From Mortierella alpina (taxonomy: Eukaryota; Mortierellomycota; Mortierellomycetes; Mortierellales; Mortierellaceae): 64,000 nucleotides of DNA. The position numbers and the translations under genes were made by a program. Under the pieces are notes generated by a model. It did not search any database. It was not told the DNA's origin and saw only the letters and a program-made list of their open reading frames with translations. Positions 1-9,923 of this stretch are shown here, one piece after another. Within the stretch, counting starts at the first letter, position 1. Each line of letters begins with the position of its first letter. The DNA is taken from positions 186,001 through 250,000 of the forward strand of contig JANATF010000019.1 of NCBI GenBank assembly GCA_029449245.1. The letters run 5' to 3'.

Positions 1-70
1 TATGCAGGCTCGTGGCCGATGTTCTGGTAAAGGACAAGGCCGGGGCCATGTTCATTTGTGAGGAAGCCAT
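1..70 (-). CDS. possible 5' end of a gene leaving the left edge
   Basis: On the minus strand an ATG at 70-68 in a good context (GCAAATGG) opens a frame that stays open to the edge (23 codons, starting MASSQMNMAPAL). The minus strand upstream of it (roughly 150-560) is pyrimidine-rich, as in many fungal promoters and 5' UTRs. There is too little sequence to assign a product, so this could be chance. Confidence 0.2.
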   Translation of the reverse strand, partial: MASSQMNMAPALSFTRTSATSLH

Positions 71-520
71 TTGCTATTGCCTGTAGCTTTGCTGCTAGGA
101 TTGGATGTAGGCTGTACCAGGTTACAATGACAGAGGACTGGAAAAGAGAAGAGAGAGAAAAAAAGAGGGACAGAATATCGGAAAATAAATTCTTTTGCAA
201 AAGAGAGGAGAGAAAGGAAGGAAGGAGATAAAAGAGAGGGGTGGGCACCCTTTTGTTGTCCAAGCAATCCGCTAGATTGAGGTGACGGGAGGGGATGGAA
301 TGCGGTTTGGCGAATGGAGGGCCGAATGAGCCGTGTGTAGAGAGATGCCTGGGAGAAGTGGGGGGTTGATTTTCGCAAGAGAACACAGCACAGAGAAGAG
401 AAGAAAAAAAGGAGCCAAGCAGGGAGGGGAGCCAGAGGGATGGATGTGTGTGTGTGTGTCGGTGTCTGTGGAGTGTGGAGTGTGTAGGGTGTAGTGTGGA
501 AAGAGAGAGGAGTGAATACA

Positions 521-560
521 GAGAAGAGAGAGAGAGAGAGAGAAGAGAGAAGAGAGAAGG
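521..560. repeat. (GA)n-rich microsatellite
   Basis: Purine tract dominated by GA dinucleotides with a few AGA interruptions. On the minus strand it is a CT tract upstream of the possible edge gene at 1-70. Confidence 0.7.
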
Positions 561-972
561 GTAAGCAGGACGATTGATGAAGCGAACGAAAATACGGAGC
601 AGGACACCCAAAAAAAAAAGGATTTTCTTCTGGCCATCAGGGCCTTCAGGATGTCAATCGGTCCATCCATGAAAAAGGAGCAGCAAAACGCGAGCGGTGT
701 AAGGGTTCTCGTCCCTCGTCCCTCTCCTCCTGCTGTTCTCTCGACTTTTGCTCACTTGAACAAGGTTGCATGAGCAATCAGGAAGCTGCTTATAAAACAC
801 TCAATTGAGTCCCGATCTCCCTAGAGTACTCTGTGCTGCAAACAGGTGCAGCTGCGGTGTCTGCGTATTCTGCAAGGACGCCAATGAATTAGGGTACTGA
901 ATTGATTTTAAGATAGCGGGTGCACACAGGTACGCGTGGCAACATACAAGAACGACCATCTAGAGCGCATGC

Positions 973-1002
973 GTGCGTGTGTGTGTGTGTGTATGTGTGT
1001 GC
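973..1002. repeat. (GT)n microsatellite
   Basis: About 30 nt of nearly uninterrupted GT dinucleotides in the gene-poor left region. Confidence 0.7.
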
Positions 1003-3258
1003 ATCGGTGTGTGCAGCAGCGTCTGTCTGTAGAGATTTGAGAGTGTGGTACAGACTACAGACGCACCACACCGCAAAAGCGCGTTCGTTTTCCGAAAGGC
1101 AGGGCGGGAGGAAGGCGCCCAAGAGGATCAAAATGAACGGACAACCAAGAATGCATGCAAACCAACAGCTATTCATTTCATCATCCCTTTCTTTTTTCTG
1201 GTCTACTCCCTCACACAGTTGGACTAGCTTGGATGGACCACAACTTTCTATTTTTTTTTCGCATGGGGGATAAAGGAGCTTGGGGTTCCGAAGGATGAGA
1301 GATTAATCAAACTGGAAGGAATAGGGAGAGGGACCCCAACTCCAAAGGAACGACACCAGAAAATGATTTTCGGGGTGGACAGTAGAGTACATGTCGATCA
1401 CAGATAATCCAGCCCCGACGACGGGAGAGAATCGAGAGAACAGGACGGGCGAAACATGGAGAGACCTTTCGTCGTTATCGTCAAGTAAGCTGCGCTGCGA
1501 GGTTGCCGAATCAACAGTGAATGGATGGAAACGGGGGTGAGCACTGTTGGTTCCAAAGACAATGAACTTTTTGTTTCTGTACTCTTTCTGCACCAACAAA
1601 CCGGCAAGGTGTCCTTCCCGCGTGCTGCGAGTTTCATTTTCCTTTCGGCACAACAGGATGACAGCCGCGCGTAAGCGAGGGTCGGGCTGATGTTCTTTTG
1701 GCACAACAAAGCCCCATGGCACACGGCTGGCCCGCCTAAACCCTCATGGCAACAAACACGAGCTGCATCCAACACCCGCTTCTTGGGTGTGTTTTTTTCA
1801 TTACTGATTATTCTTCTCTTTCCGCCCACTGAGCGAGAGCGCCCAAACACACCGCCTTCAACCTAAATCCAAATGAGGTATCGTCCCCCCCTTCTTGCCC
1901 CCCTTCCCTCACCACCGATCCCACCGAAATCTCTGTCGATCGAAACCATGTTACGGCTTGGGAGTCAAGAGCTGAAAAAATAGGAGGCGCGGGGCGGCAT
2001 GCTTTGTAATGATAGAATAGATGGACCATCATACTGAACATCCCGCACATCATCGTCGTCATCTTCAAACATCAAAGTAAAATACAGTACATGTATACAA
2101 TTGTAAAAAAAAAAAAAAAGCCCGTTGCCCCGCCACGCTGCTGCTGGATACATAGACACAATAGACTAGACTTCTAGGACTATTCTTATTGCAGCAAACG
2201 TGGGTTAGCATTGTTGCGCAACATGGAATCATTTAGATGTCCGCTCCCAAGGTCTCGTGGGCGCAATTGCAACAGATATCGCGTGTAAGGTCTCCAAAGA
2301 TCGACCTGGCATCATTTCGATTCAAACCCTTACGCCGCATTGTAATTTATACTATGTATGATATAGATATACATATACACTCGACTACGCTGCTTCCCCA
2401 GCGCAGAAGGAAAGCAAATCTAAGAACGATGACAAGTCAGTAAAAAAAAAAAACCGCTCCTCCTCATGACAAGCGAGTCCCTACACGCAGCCTTCGGAGC
2501 ACAGCACTAACCGAGGGTAGCACTTCTACGTCAGAGCATAGTACAAGAAAGGGTGCTGGCTAGCATAAACAAATGTATTGCAAGTGTTTGTGGGTCCGAT
2601 ATGCAAGGCGAGCCCTGTACAACCCTTTGCCATGCATCGCCTCAACCCAAGAGAAAGGTCTAAAATAGCGAACAATAATATTTTCAATGTGGGACAAGCA
2701 GCCAAATGAGGTCTAGACGGAGTCAAGTGTCCAAGGCCCGACAGGATTGCACGTCGCCCGACCCCGACGTGTACCCTGCGTGTGGACGTTAAAGGGCGAC
2801 TGCAGCTGTTAGCGTAATTAACACACATGCACAGAGAGAGAGTGAGAAAAAGAAGGAGAGTAGGCGCGTGTCAATCATTTCAAGTGCATGGGCTGACGAG
2901 AACAACGAGAAGGAAGGACTTTGATGTGGTAAAGTTCGCGAACACAGAAACTAGACTAGTAACTCATTTCCCCTCTTCCCTTCTCTCCTTCGTGCTTTCA
3001 GATTCATGCATCCTTGTAAAGGACCGACTCGATGCAAGGCGACCCTGAACAAGGAAAGCAACAAAAAATGACGATGGAAGGGCGGAAAACTTTTATGCAG
3101 GCGGTATAATTATCACAAGAACCCCACAAAAGAGGGATGAGAGAGAGAGGACAGAGGTCGCATCCATGCACCCCTGAGCCATTGCTGGCATGTTTCATGT
3201 TGACAAAAGTGCGAAAAGCGAAAAAGGTTGTCAATACCAGTGTCCAAAAAAAGAATCG

Positions 3259-3339
3259 CGTCAACAGCAGGATTTGAACCTGCGCGGGAGAACCCATGAG
3301 ATTTCTAGTCTCACGCCTTAACCGCTCGGCCATGTTGAC
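3259..3339 (-). tRNA. tRNA-Ser (anticodon AGA), no intron
   Basis: The minus strand folds as a class II tRNA. The 7-bp acceptor stem (GTCAACA with TGTTGAC) is perfect and is followed by discriminator G. The anticodon arm is TGAGA-CTAGAAA-TCTCA, giving anticodon AGA, which reads UCU and UCC after inosine modification. A long variable arm (TGGG..CCCG) identifies serine rather than a class I tRNA. The T arm (GCAGG-TTCAAAT-CCTGC) is intact. The anticodon loop is not interrupted. It stands alone, about 430 bp upstream of OGG1. Confidence 0.95.
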
Positions 3340-3771
3340 TAATGATTGTGAACGTGAAAATGTTTGAACTATATCAATGTAGGGTCACTTCCACGTACAT
3401 AGATCATGTGATGGTCAATTAGAGAGGGTATCGCTATTTGAACATGCAAATATAGATGAACCCTGTGTAATTGACTTTGCGCCACCAAAATGCCACCCGT
3501 CCGTATTCTTCTTCCTTCTTGACCCATATTGGCCTTGGTCCAGTGAGCTCTATCATCACCATCGATGAAGAAGCGCCTACGCCCTTGAGCACTAGAGCTT
3601 TAAACACTTACGCCCTTGAGCTCCATGATCGTTGTTAACTAAATAGGTTACCCAAGTCTACGACCAAAAGTAGTAAATAACCAATGTGTGGTTCTCTGGA
3701 ACGTTATTTCTTCTTTCCAGACAATAAATCCACAATATTTTTCACCACGCACTACTCGTCCTTCAACTGGC

Positions 3772-5440
3772 ATGATGAGTGCCCTGACCAGGACCACCCG
3801 CAAGAGGGCTCTTTCGCAGACCACTCCACGAACCACAGGAGGTGTCTCTACTAAAGCACAGACACAGCAGAAGCCATCCACGCCGTCAGCACTTCCTTCA
3901 AAAACAACAAAGAAGCTCCTCGCACCAGCCAATGTGCGGTCCAGCCCCTGGATCTCGATTGACGTCCCTCGCTCTGAGCTCGATCTCTCCACAACGCTCA
4001 AATGCGGACAGTCCTTTCGCTGGATTCGGGAACATCGGGAGCTCCCCTCGGGGGAGATCTCACCCCCAACATGGTCCTGTGTGCTCGATCATCGACTGTG
4101 GTGTTTGAGGGAAGCCGACCATGGGTTCCAGTTCCGGACCTTTCGACCCTCCACAACATCAACGATATCTGCAGCAGCTATTGCTGCTTTGGAGAATGAA
4201 GCGACGGTGCTGCAGCAACAGGAAAAGGAAAGAAAGGAGGAAGAGGACCAGGATAAGGAGTTTCTGCGAGACTATTTGCAGTTGGACGTACCACTGACAG
4301 ACCTGTATGCCAAATGGTCGAATGACGACGCCAACTTCAAGACCAAGGCCCCTTTGTTTCCTGGAGTCAGGATCCTTCGTCAAGATCCCGTCGAGAACTT
4401 GATCTGCTTCATTTGCAGCTCCAACAACAATATCAGTCGGATCAGTCAAATGGCAAGTCCATAATACCGCGGCATGGGTGGTCGAAGCTTCCAGAGTATT
4501 AATGGACCCCATTATCGTCTGTGTAATCATAGGCCATAAAACTTTGTCAGGAGTACGGACCCCCTCTCACCATTCCACCCGAAGACGCGGACGATTCTCC
4601 AAGGACGTATTATGGATTCCCTGTCATGGAGGAGCTGGCCAAGGACGGCGTTGAGGAAACGCTGCGCAGGCTAGGATTTGGCTATCGAGCGAAATATATT
4701 GCCATGACGGCCAAGATGATCCAGGCGATGGATCAGGGCGAAGAGTGGCTCAGAGGACTCCGGAACCTCCCTTATGAAGAAGCACACATTGCTCTACTGA
4801 CACTTCAGGGAGTGGGACCCAAAGTAGCCGATTGTGTTGTAAGGCTCCTCTGCGACGATAATATGGACCTGATTGACCAACCTTGATATTTTTCTGACGC
4901 CTCTGTTCCTCCTTCCCTCAATGTCAGTGCTTGATGTCGCTTGACAAGCACGATGCTATTCCAGTAGATACCCATGTGTGGCAAATCGCCGTCAGAGATT
5001 ACAAGTTCCGGTACGAGGGCAAGGTGCCAAAGTCGATCACGTCCTCCATCTACAAGGCTGTCGGGAAACACTTTGTCGACCTTTTTGGCGAGTATTCTGG
5101 ATGGGCGAGTTCTGTTCTCTTTGCTGCAGACCTCAGAACGATTGAAGGGCGTGTGAAAATAGAGGATACAGATGGAATGACCTCTGCGGAGGTCAAGGCG
5201 GAACCTAAGGAGAATGGGGCGACGTTACTGCTGTCGAGTGTCAAGGTGGAAGAACAGGATCTTGTTAAGCTGGAAGTAGCCGAGATTGAGCTTTCTCGAG
5301 AGGATCAGGACGCCAGCAGCATCGTCCGTCAGAGTCTGAAGAATATCAAGCTTGAGCCGAGCCCATTACTATCAGCCACGGTCCTGCCAACACCAGCAGC
5401 ATCAGGTCGCCGTCAGTCCAAGAGGAGAAAAGGCGTATAG
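3772..5440 (+). CDS. OGG1: 8-oxoguanine DNA glycosylase/AP lyase
   Basis: Bifunctional glycosylase that removes 8-oxoguanine opposite C and nicks the abasic site in nuclear and possibly mitochondrial DNA. Exons 3772-4452, 4533-4838 and 4928-5440 give 499 residues. The order is OGG_N domain (about 60-210), then an HhH-GPD domain with LRQDPVE and SSNNNIS motifs, hairpin GVGPKVADC with catalytic Lys324, and IPVDTHVW with catalytic Asp343. Intron 1 must be GC-AG (donor ATG|GCAAGT, acceptor TCATAG|GCC), because only that restores the expected KLCQEYGP motif. The protein is much longer than the human enzyme (345 aa) because of a charged N-terminal extension, a Glu/Lys-rich insert near 140-165 and a roughly 100-residue tail with five psi-K-x-E motifs and a basic RRQSKRRK end (likely nuclear signal). 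ATG 3772 is followed at once by a second ATG at 3775. No upstream in-frame ATG was found. Confidence 0.93.
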
Positions 5441-5529
5441 AGATTAAATATCCGAGATTACATTTTTTTTTGTGGTTCCTTTCTTGTCATCTCATAACTG
5501 TCAACTTACCTGCAAAGCATTGCCGCACA

Positions 5530-6878
5530 ATGGAGCCCTTCAAGATTGCTGTGGCCCAGTTCTGCGGTGGTCCATCCGTCACTGCGAATCTTGCAACATG
5601 CATTCGTCTCATGAGCCAGGCATCCAGTCAAGCTGCAAAGGTGTCCGCAAAAACGCGTCGTTTACACTGCAGACAGTGGTCTCCCACTATGAGAAGGAGA
5701 AGACCCTAAGCATCGCCCCCACCTAACCAAGTGACCGCCCCTATTGCTTCACTGTCCCCACCGCAGATGATATTCTTCCCAGAGGCATCGGATTTCATTG
5801 GCAACCCACCCGAAGAAGCTCTCACTCTGGCCCATCCATTGACCTCAGGACCCTTTCTGACAGGGCTGTGCGCCGAGGCCAAGCAGCTTGGCATCTGGTG
5901 CGCCGTCGGACTACACGAAAAGGTTCGCGAGTACTTTTTTCTCTCCGACTCGGCTACACACTTTCTCTGAGGGACCTGTTTCTTGTTTCCTGTTCCTGAC
6001 ATGAACTCATTCATTTTTTTTGCGTCCACTTGCGGCCTGTTCTTGTCTCGCACTCGCGTATCTTTTTGCTCCATTGGCACGCCTGTCGGCGGTCTTTTTT
6101 TTTTCCCACAGAGCCCCATAGCTGGACGTCTTTACAACAGCCACGTGGTGATCAACGACCAAGGAGCGATCGTCGAGTCTTACCGCAAGATCCATCTTTT
6201 TGACGTCGATATTCTTAATGGCCCGCGACTCATGGAGAGCAGCAATACAGTGGCAGGCGACCGACTCGTACCGCCAGTCATGACGCCTGTCGGCCAGGTC
6301 GGGTTGGGTATTTGCTATGACCTTCGGTTCCCGGAACTGGCATTGGGTCTCCGAAAGGCAGGAGCCGAGATCTTGACCTACCCTTCAGCCTTCACCGTCA
6401 AAACTGGACAAGCACATTGGGGTAAAATGAAACTGAAAAGGGAATTAATATAACGGTCGAGAAAAGGCAAAACTTATGAAAGTATTCCCGTCGTTCTTTT
6501 TTCCTCTGATGGGACTGTAGAGGTGTTGCTACGGAGTAGAGCCATTGAAACACAATCCTATGTTGTTGCCGCAGCGCAGGTTGGACAGCATTCCTCCAAA
6601 AGAACTAGCTATGGGCATGCCATGGTAAGTGTGAAAAAAAAATGGCGACTGATGCATAGAGCGTGTAAAAGTTGTCCAGCTGAATCAAGGATATAAAATG
6701 ACTCCTTTCCTCTCTGATAATCATGTGCTAGATTGTCGATCCATGGGGTCGAGTGGTTGGAGAGTGCGACGGCGAGAACGAGGGCATTGCTGTTGTGTCC
6801 ATGGACCTTTCGACCCTGCAGCGTATTCGGACGGAGATGCCGGTTATGAACCATAGGCGATACGATGTTTTCCCATGA
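5530..6878 (+). CDS. NIT1: deaminated glutathione amidase (Nit1 branch of the nitrilase family)
   Basis: Metabolite-repair amidase that hydrolyses deaminated glutathione made by aminotransferase side reactions; cytosolic and possibly mitochondrial. Exons 5530-5640, 5767-5922, 6112-6421, 6521-6624 and 6732-6878 give 275 residues, the usual family length. The catalytic triad is visible: Glu43 (FFPEASD), Lys115 (SYRKIHLF) and Cys157 ([10 protein letters not shown]). The segments [25 protein letters not shown] and SYGHAM match the Nit1 rather than the omega-amidase Nit2 branch. The first donor (AAG|GTGTCC) is weak but is the only one that joins frame and homology. It starts 89 bp after the OGG1 stop on the same strand. 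Its 3' end faces the ArfGAP gene with only 55 bp between stop codons. Confidence 0.92.
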
Positions 6879-6893
6879 CAAGAGCGCCATTAT

Positions 6894-6899
6894 TTTATT
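6894..6899 (-). terminator. poly(A) signal AATAAA of the ArfGAP gene
   Basis: TTTATT on the plus strand reads AATAAA on the minus strand 35 nt beyond the ArfGAP stop. It lies in the 55-bp gap before the NIT1 stop, so cleavage would put the minus transcript's end at or inside the NIT1 3' coding end. Confidence 0.5.
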
Positions 6900-6933
6900 A
6901 TGCAGTAGCAGGCTAGGCCACTGATCCATCGAT

Positions 6934-6944
6934 CTAGAACAGAC

Positions 6945-6975
<31 letters not shown>

Positions 6976-7487
6976 ATTATTGTTGGTATTTCCCCAAGGG
7001 TTATTGGGGTTGTTGTTGGGGTTGTTTTGATTCATTCCAAAGGCTGAGTTGGCGTTGTTATTCATATGGCTCATGTGGTTCATACCCATGCCCATACCCA
7101 TACCCATGCCCATACCACCGTTCATGGCCTGGCTGGTGCCGCTCATGAAAGCGTTGTTGTTGGTGTTGTTCAAGGCGTTGTTCGAGTTCAGGGTGTTGAA
7201 GGGTGACATTGGCGAACCCGATCCCATGTTGGAGTTGCTGTTGGTACTGAACATGCTGTTGCTTGACATGCCGGTGGTGTGGCTATTCAAGGTTCCAAAC
7301 GGACTGGACGGGTTCAGGCTGTTGTTACCCATGCCCTGATTGTGCTGGCCGAATGGGTTGCTTTGCTGAGGGCTGTTGCTCATACCCATGCCCATACTCA
7401 TAGTGTTGCTGTTGGCGTTCCCAAACATGTTATTCGCGCCCGTAGGCATACTTGTCTGAAGTCCAAAAGCCGAGTTCATGCCCAAGT

Positions 7488-7521
<34 letters not shown>

Positions 7522-9457
7522 ATTGTTATTGTTATTGTTATTATTCATATTCATCGCCCATGAGCTCATATCGTTCATGTTTCCAGGCTGCTGCTGCTGT
7601 TGCTGTTGAAGACCAAACGCGCTGTTCATGTTGTTGTTATTGTTGGCGTTCCCAAACATGTTCATGTTGTTCATGTTGTTCATGGTGTTCACGTTATTCA
7701 TGTTTTGGTTGTCGTTGTTGTACAGAGCGAGGATGCTTGCGTTCTTGTCCAGGATGGACTGAAGCTGGTTCTGGTTCTGGCCTATTTCCAAGCAGTGTGT
7801 TAGGAATAAAATCTTGACCTGAAAGACTTTAGAAATAAAAAACACAAATCTTACCAAACTGATCTATGCCTGAAGACTGGTTGCCCCACTGCTGATTCGA
7901 GTTCCCGAAAGCGTTTTGCATCTGCATTTGCTGTTGTAGCATTTGCTGCTGCTGATGCTGCTGCTGAAGGTTGTTGTCTTCCGGTGTGGAGAGATCCAAT
8001 AGCAGGTTGGTGTCATTCTTTGGCGCCTTGTTGTTTCCAGGCGGGTCCAAACGTGCAGGTAGAGGCGACGACGATGCCTTGTCTCGTACTGCTTTTGCCA
8101 GCTTGTCCTTTTCATCGATCAAAATGCCGGCCGCCACTTCAGGGTTACCGCCAGCACGACGGAGAGCCTCCTTGTTCATCGCCGAGTCGTGGAAACCCAT
8201 GTTCCACAGAATGGTCTCCTTCGGGTCCGTACTGCCGCTGTTGGAGTTGCTGTTAGAGGACGTGTTTGAGCGCGAGTTTGCCCTAGACGAACTGTTGTTT
8301 CCGCTCTGGCGTGTAGAGCTGGAGGCAGTCAGGTTTGAGGACGACGACACCGGCCCAGAGCCGATGCGGCATAGGATCTCGACTGCATTTGGCACATCGC
8401 CGTTGGTGGACTGGAGAACCTGCAAGTTCTTGGCGTTGTCGGTGAAGCCCATGGCACGTAAAGCCGACATTTGCGTGGTATAGGTCTGAGTGTTGACAAT
8501 GTCGTTGTTGTGGCTGCAACCTCTTCCTCCCGAGAAGGTGTTCCCGTATGCAGAGCGCGAGGAAGGCTGTGAAGATGAATGAGAGTGAGACATGCGATTA
8601 GCGAGGTGCGGCTATTTGGCTCTTGTAAGCACCTCGATCCGTGTTTGCTTCATGTTCATACCTGGTGGTTTCCTCCTCCTTCCATAAACTCCTTTCGCTC
8701 GTACTTTGATCGAATATACTGCTCCATGGCACTGTGATTGGTAGACAACAGAAGCGCCTCATGGTTTGTTAGCATGGGCATTCGTATGAAAAGCTAAATG
8801 CTATTTTGCAGTGGAAGCCATGCATCAAGGAGGTGCACTGCCTAGTACCTTCCTTCCATGCTTGTTGGTGGTGGATGCCGCTCCGGATGTGGCATATACA
8901 TGGCATTGACTTTGCCATTTCCCCAGTTCTTCATGGTCTATAGACCAGTGGGAGTCGCATGGGAGAAGAAAAGTAATGCCAGGCAATGCAGTTGTGAGCC
9001 TATATTGCGGTGGTGCCGTTCTCCTCGATAAAGCCCTTATTTTCCAGGATATTAAAAGACTCCTTACATCAATGTCGTCCTGTGTCCAAGAGTCCAGCGA
9101 GACTGACTTGACCTTGGAGATGTGTGTGCCCATTTTTCGGTGAACGCTGCAGCAGCGGACACAGAGAAAGCACCCCAGCGAGAAGGAGGCCCATTTGGGA
9201 TCTAGGACGTGGCAGTATCAACGTTGTGCATACGTTGGTCAGCTCAACGTGGCACTATGCAAAGCCCAAGTCGTTGGGGCTCTAATGCCCAACTGGTTGA
9301 CAATGCGATGCTTAGAGTCAACATCGACGGTTGCAGCCTGTTTCCTGGTGCACTTACTGGCAGCGCCGCAATCGCAGCAGATGGTGTTGACGGGGATCTT
9401 GAGCAGCTCGGCGAGGATGCGCTCACTCTTGTCCAAGGGTAGTTTTCTGTCGGACAT
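6934..9457 (-). CDS. ArfGAP-UBA protein with Asn/Gln/Met-rich tail (Gts1/Ucp3-like)
   Basis: GTPase-activating protein for Arf, expected at Golgi or endosomal membranes. Exons on the minus strand are 9457-9358, 9201-9068, 8937-8849, 8731-8662, 8566-7855 and 7781-6934, giving 650 residues. The ArfGAP zinc finger at 1-130 has C27-x2-C30-x16-C47-x2-C50 followed by CSVHRKMG and HISKVKSVSLD. Two UBA domains follow (about 157-200, MSALRAMGF; about 243-282, ILWNMGF). The last 300 residues are low-complexity: poly-Asn runs, poly-Gln, and repeats of MG and FGNA or SAFG. ArfGAP followed by UBA and a Q-rich tail is the order in yeast Gts1 and fission yeast Ucp3; a second UBA is an addition. The start is chosen at the ATG giving MSDRKLPLD, 466 bp from the divergent PRPP-synthase gene. 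Splice phases all agree. Confidence 0.9.
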
Positions 9458-9571
9458 GGATTAGGCAGGGCGGGGGGATGGACAGAGAAGCCAGAGACAG
9501 GAAATGACAAGGGGGGGGGCAGAGACGCGGGGTGGATGGGACAGGGAGCAGTGAGCGGCGACGAGTGGTGG

Positions 9572-9620
9572 GCGAGAGTGAAGGTGGGAGTGAAGGTGCG
9601 AGTGAAGGTGCGAGTGAGTG
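9572..9620. repeat. 12-bp minisatellite in a divergent promoter
   Basis: Three to four head-to-tail copies of GTGCGAGTGAAG with one-base variants, between the ArfGAP and PRPP-synthase start codons. The same promoter interval also carries a short (CA)n run near 9850. Confidence 0.7.
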
Positions 9621-9923
9621 AGAGACAGAAGAGTCGACGCAGAGCGAACGAGTTTTCCTGGCAAGTGGGCCACAGCCCCAGCCAGCCCCGTGACGTTCGT
9701 CTGTCTTGCTCGCGTGGAAACTCGACGGTATTTTTCCGAAGATCTCGATCTTGCCCCGCACCGGTTCCTTTGTCCTCCATTCCACCGCCATACCGTGCAC
9801 TCTGGTGCAGCCCTCCCCACTCTCCCCACTCTCTCCACTCTTCTCCTGCATCACACACACACACACACTCTCTCACACTCACTCTCACACCCTCTCCTTC
9901 CCCTGCGTGAATAGCATCCAACA

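Larger units (their letters stand above)
71..3258. other. long non-coding, low-complexity interval
   Basis: No frame here has fungal-like coding character. All open frames are short, start at non-ATG codons or read through simple repeats. The stretch holds GA-, GT- and A-rich tracts and resembles intergenic DNA. A 3' UTR or non-coding transcript cannot be excluded. Confidence 0.5.

Noticed and set aside
7049-7817. Met/Pro/Val-rich frames on the plus strand across the ArfGAP tail
   Set aside because: They are shadows of AAC/CAG/ATG-rich codons of the minus-strand gene.
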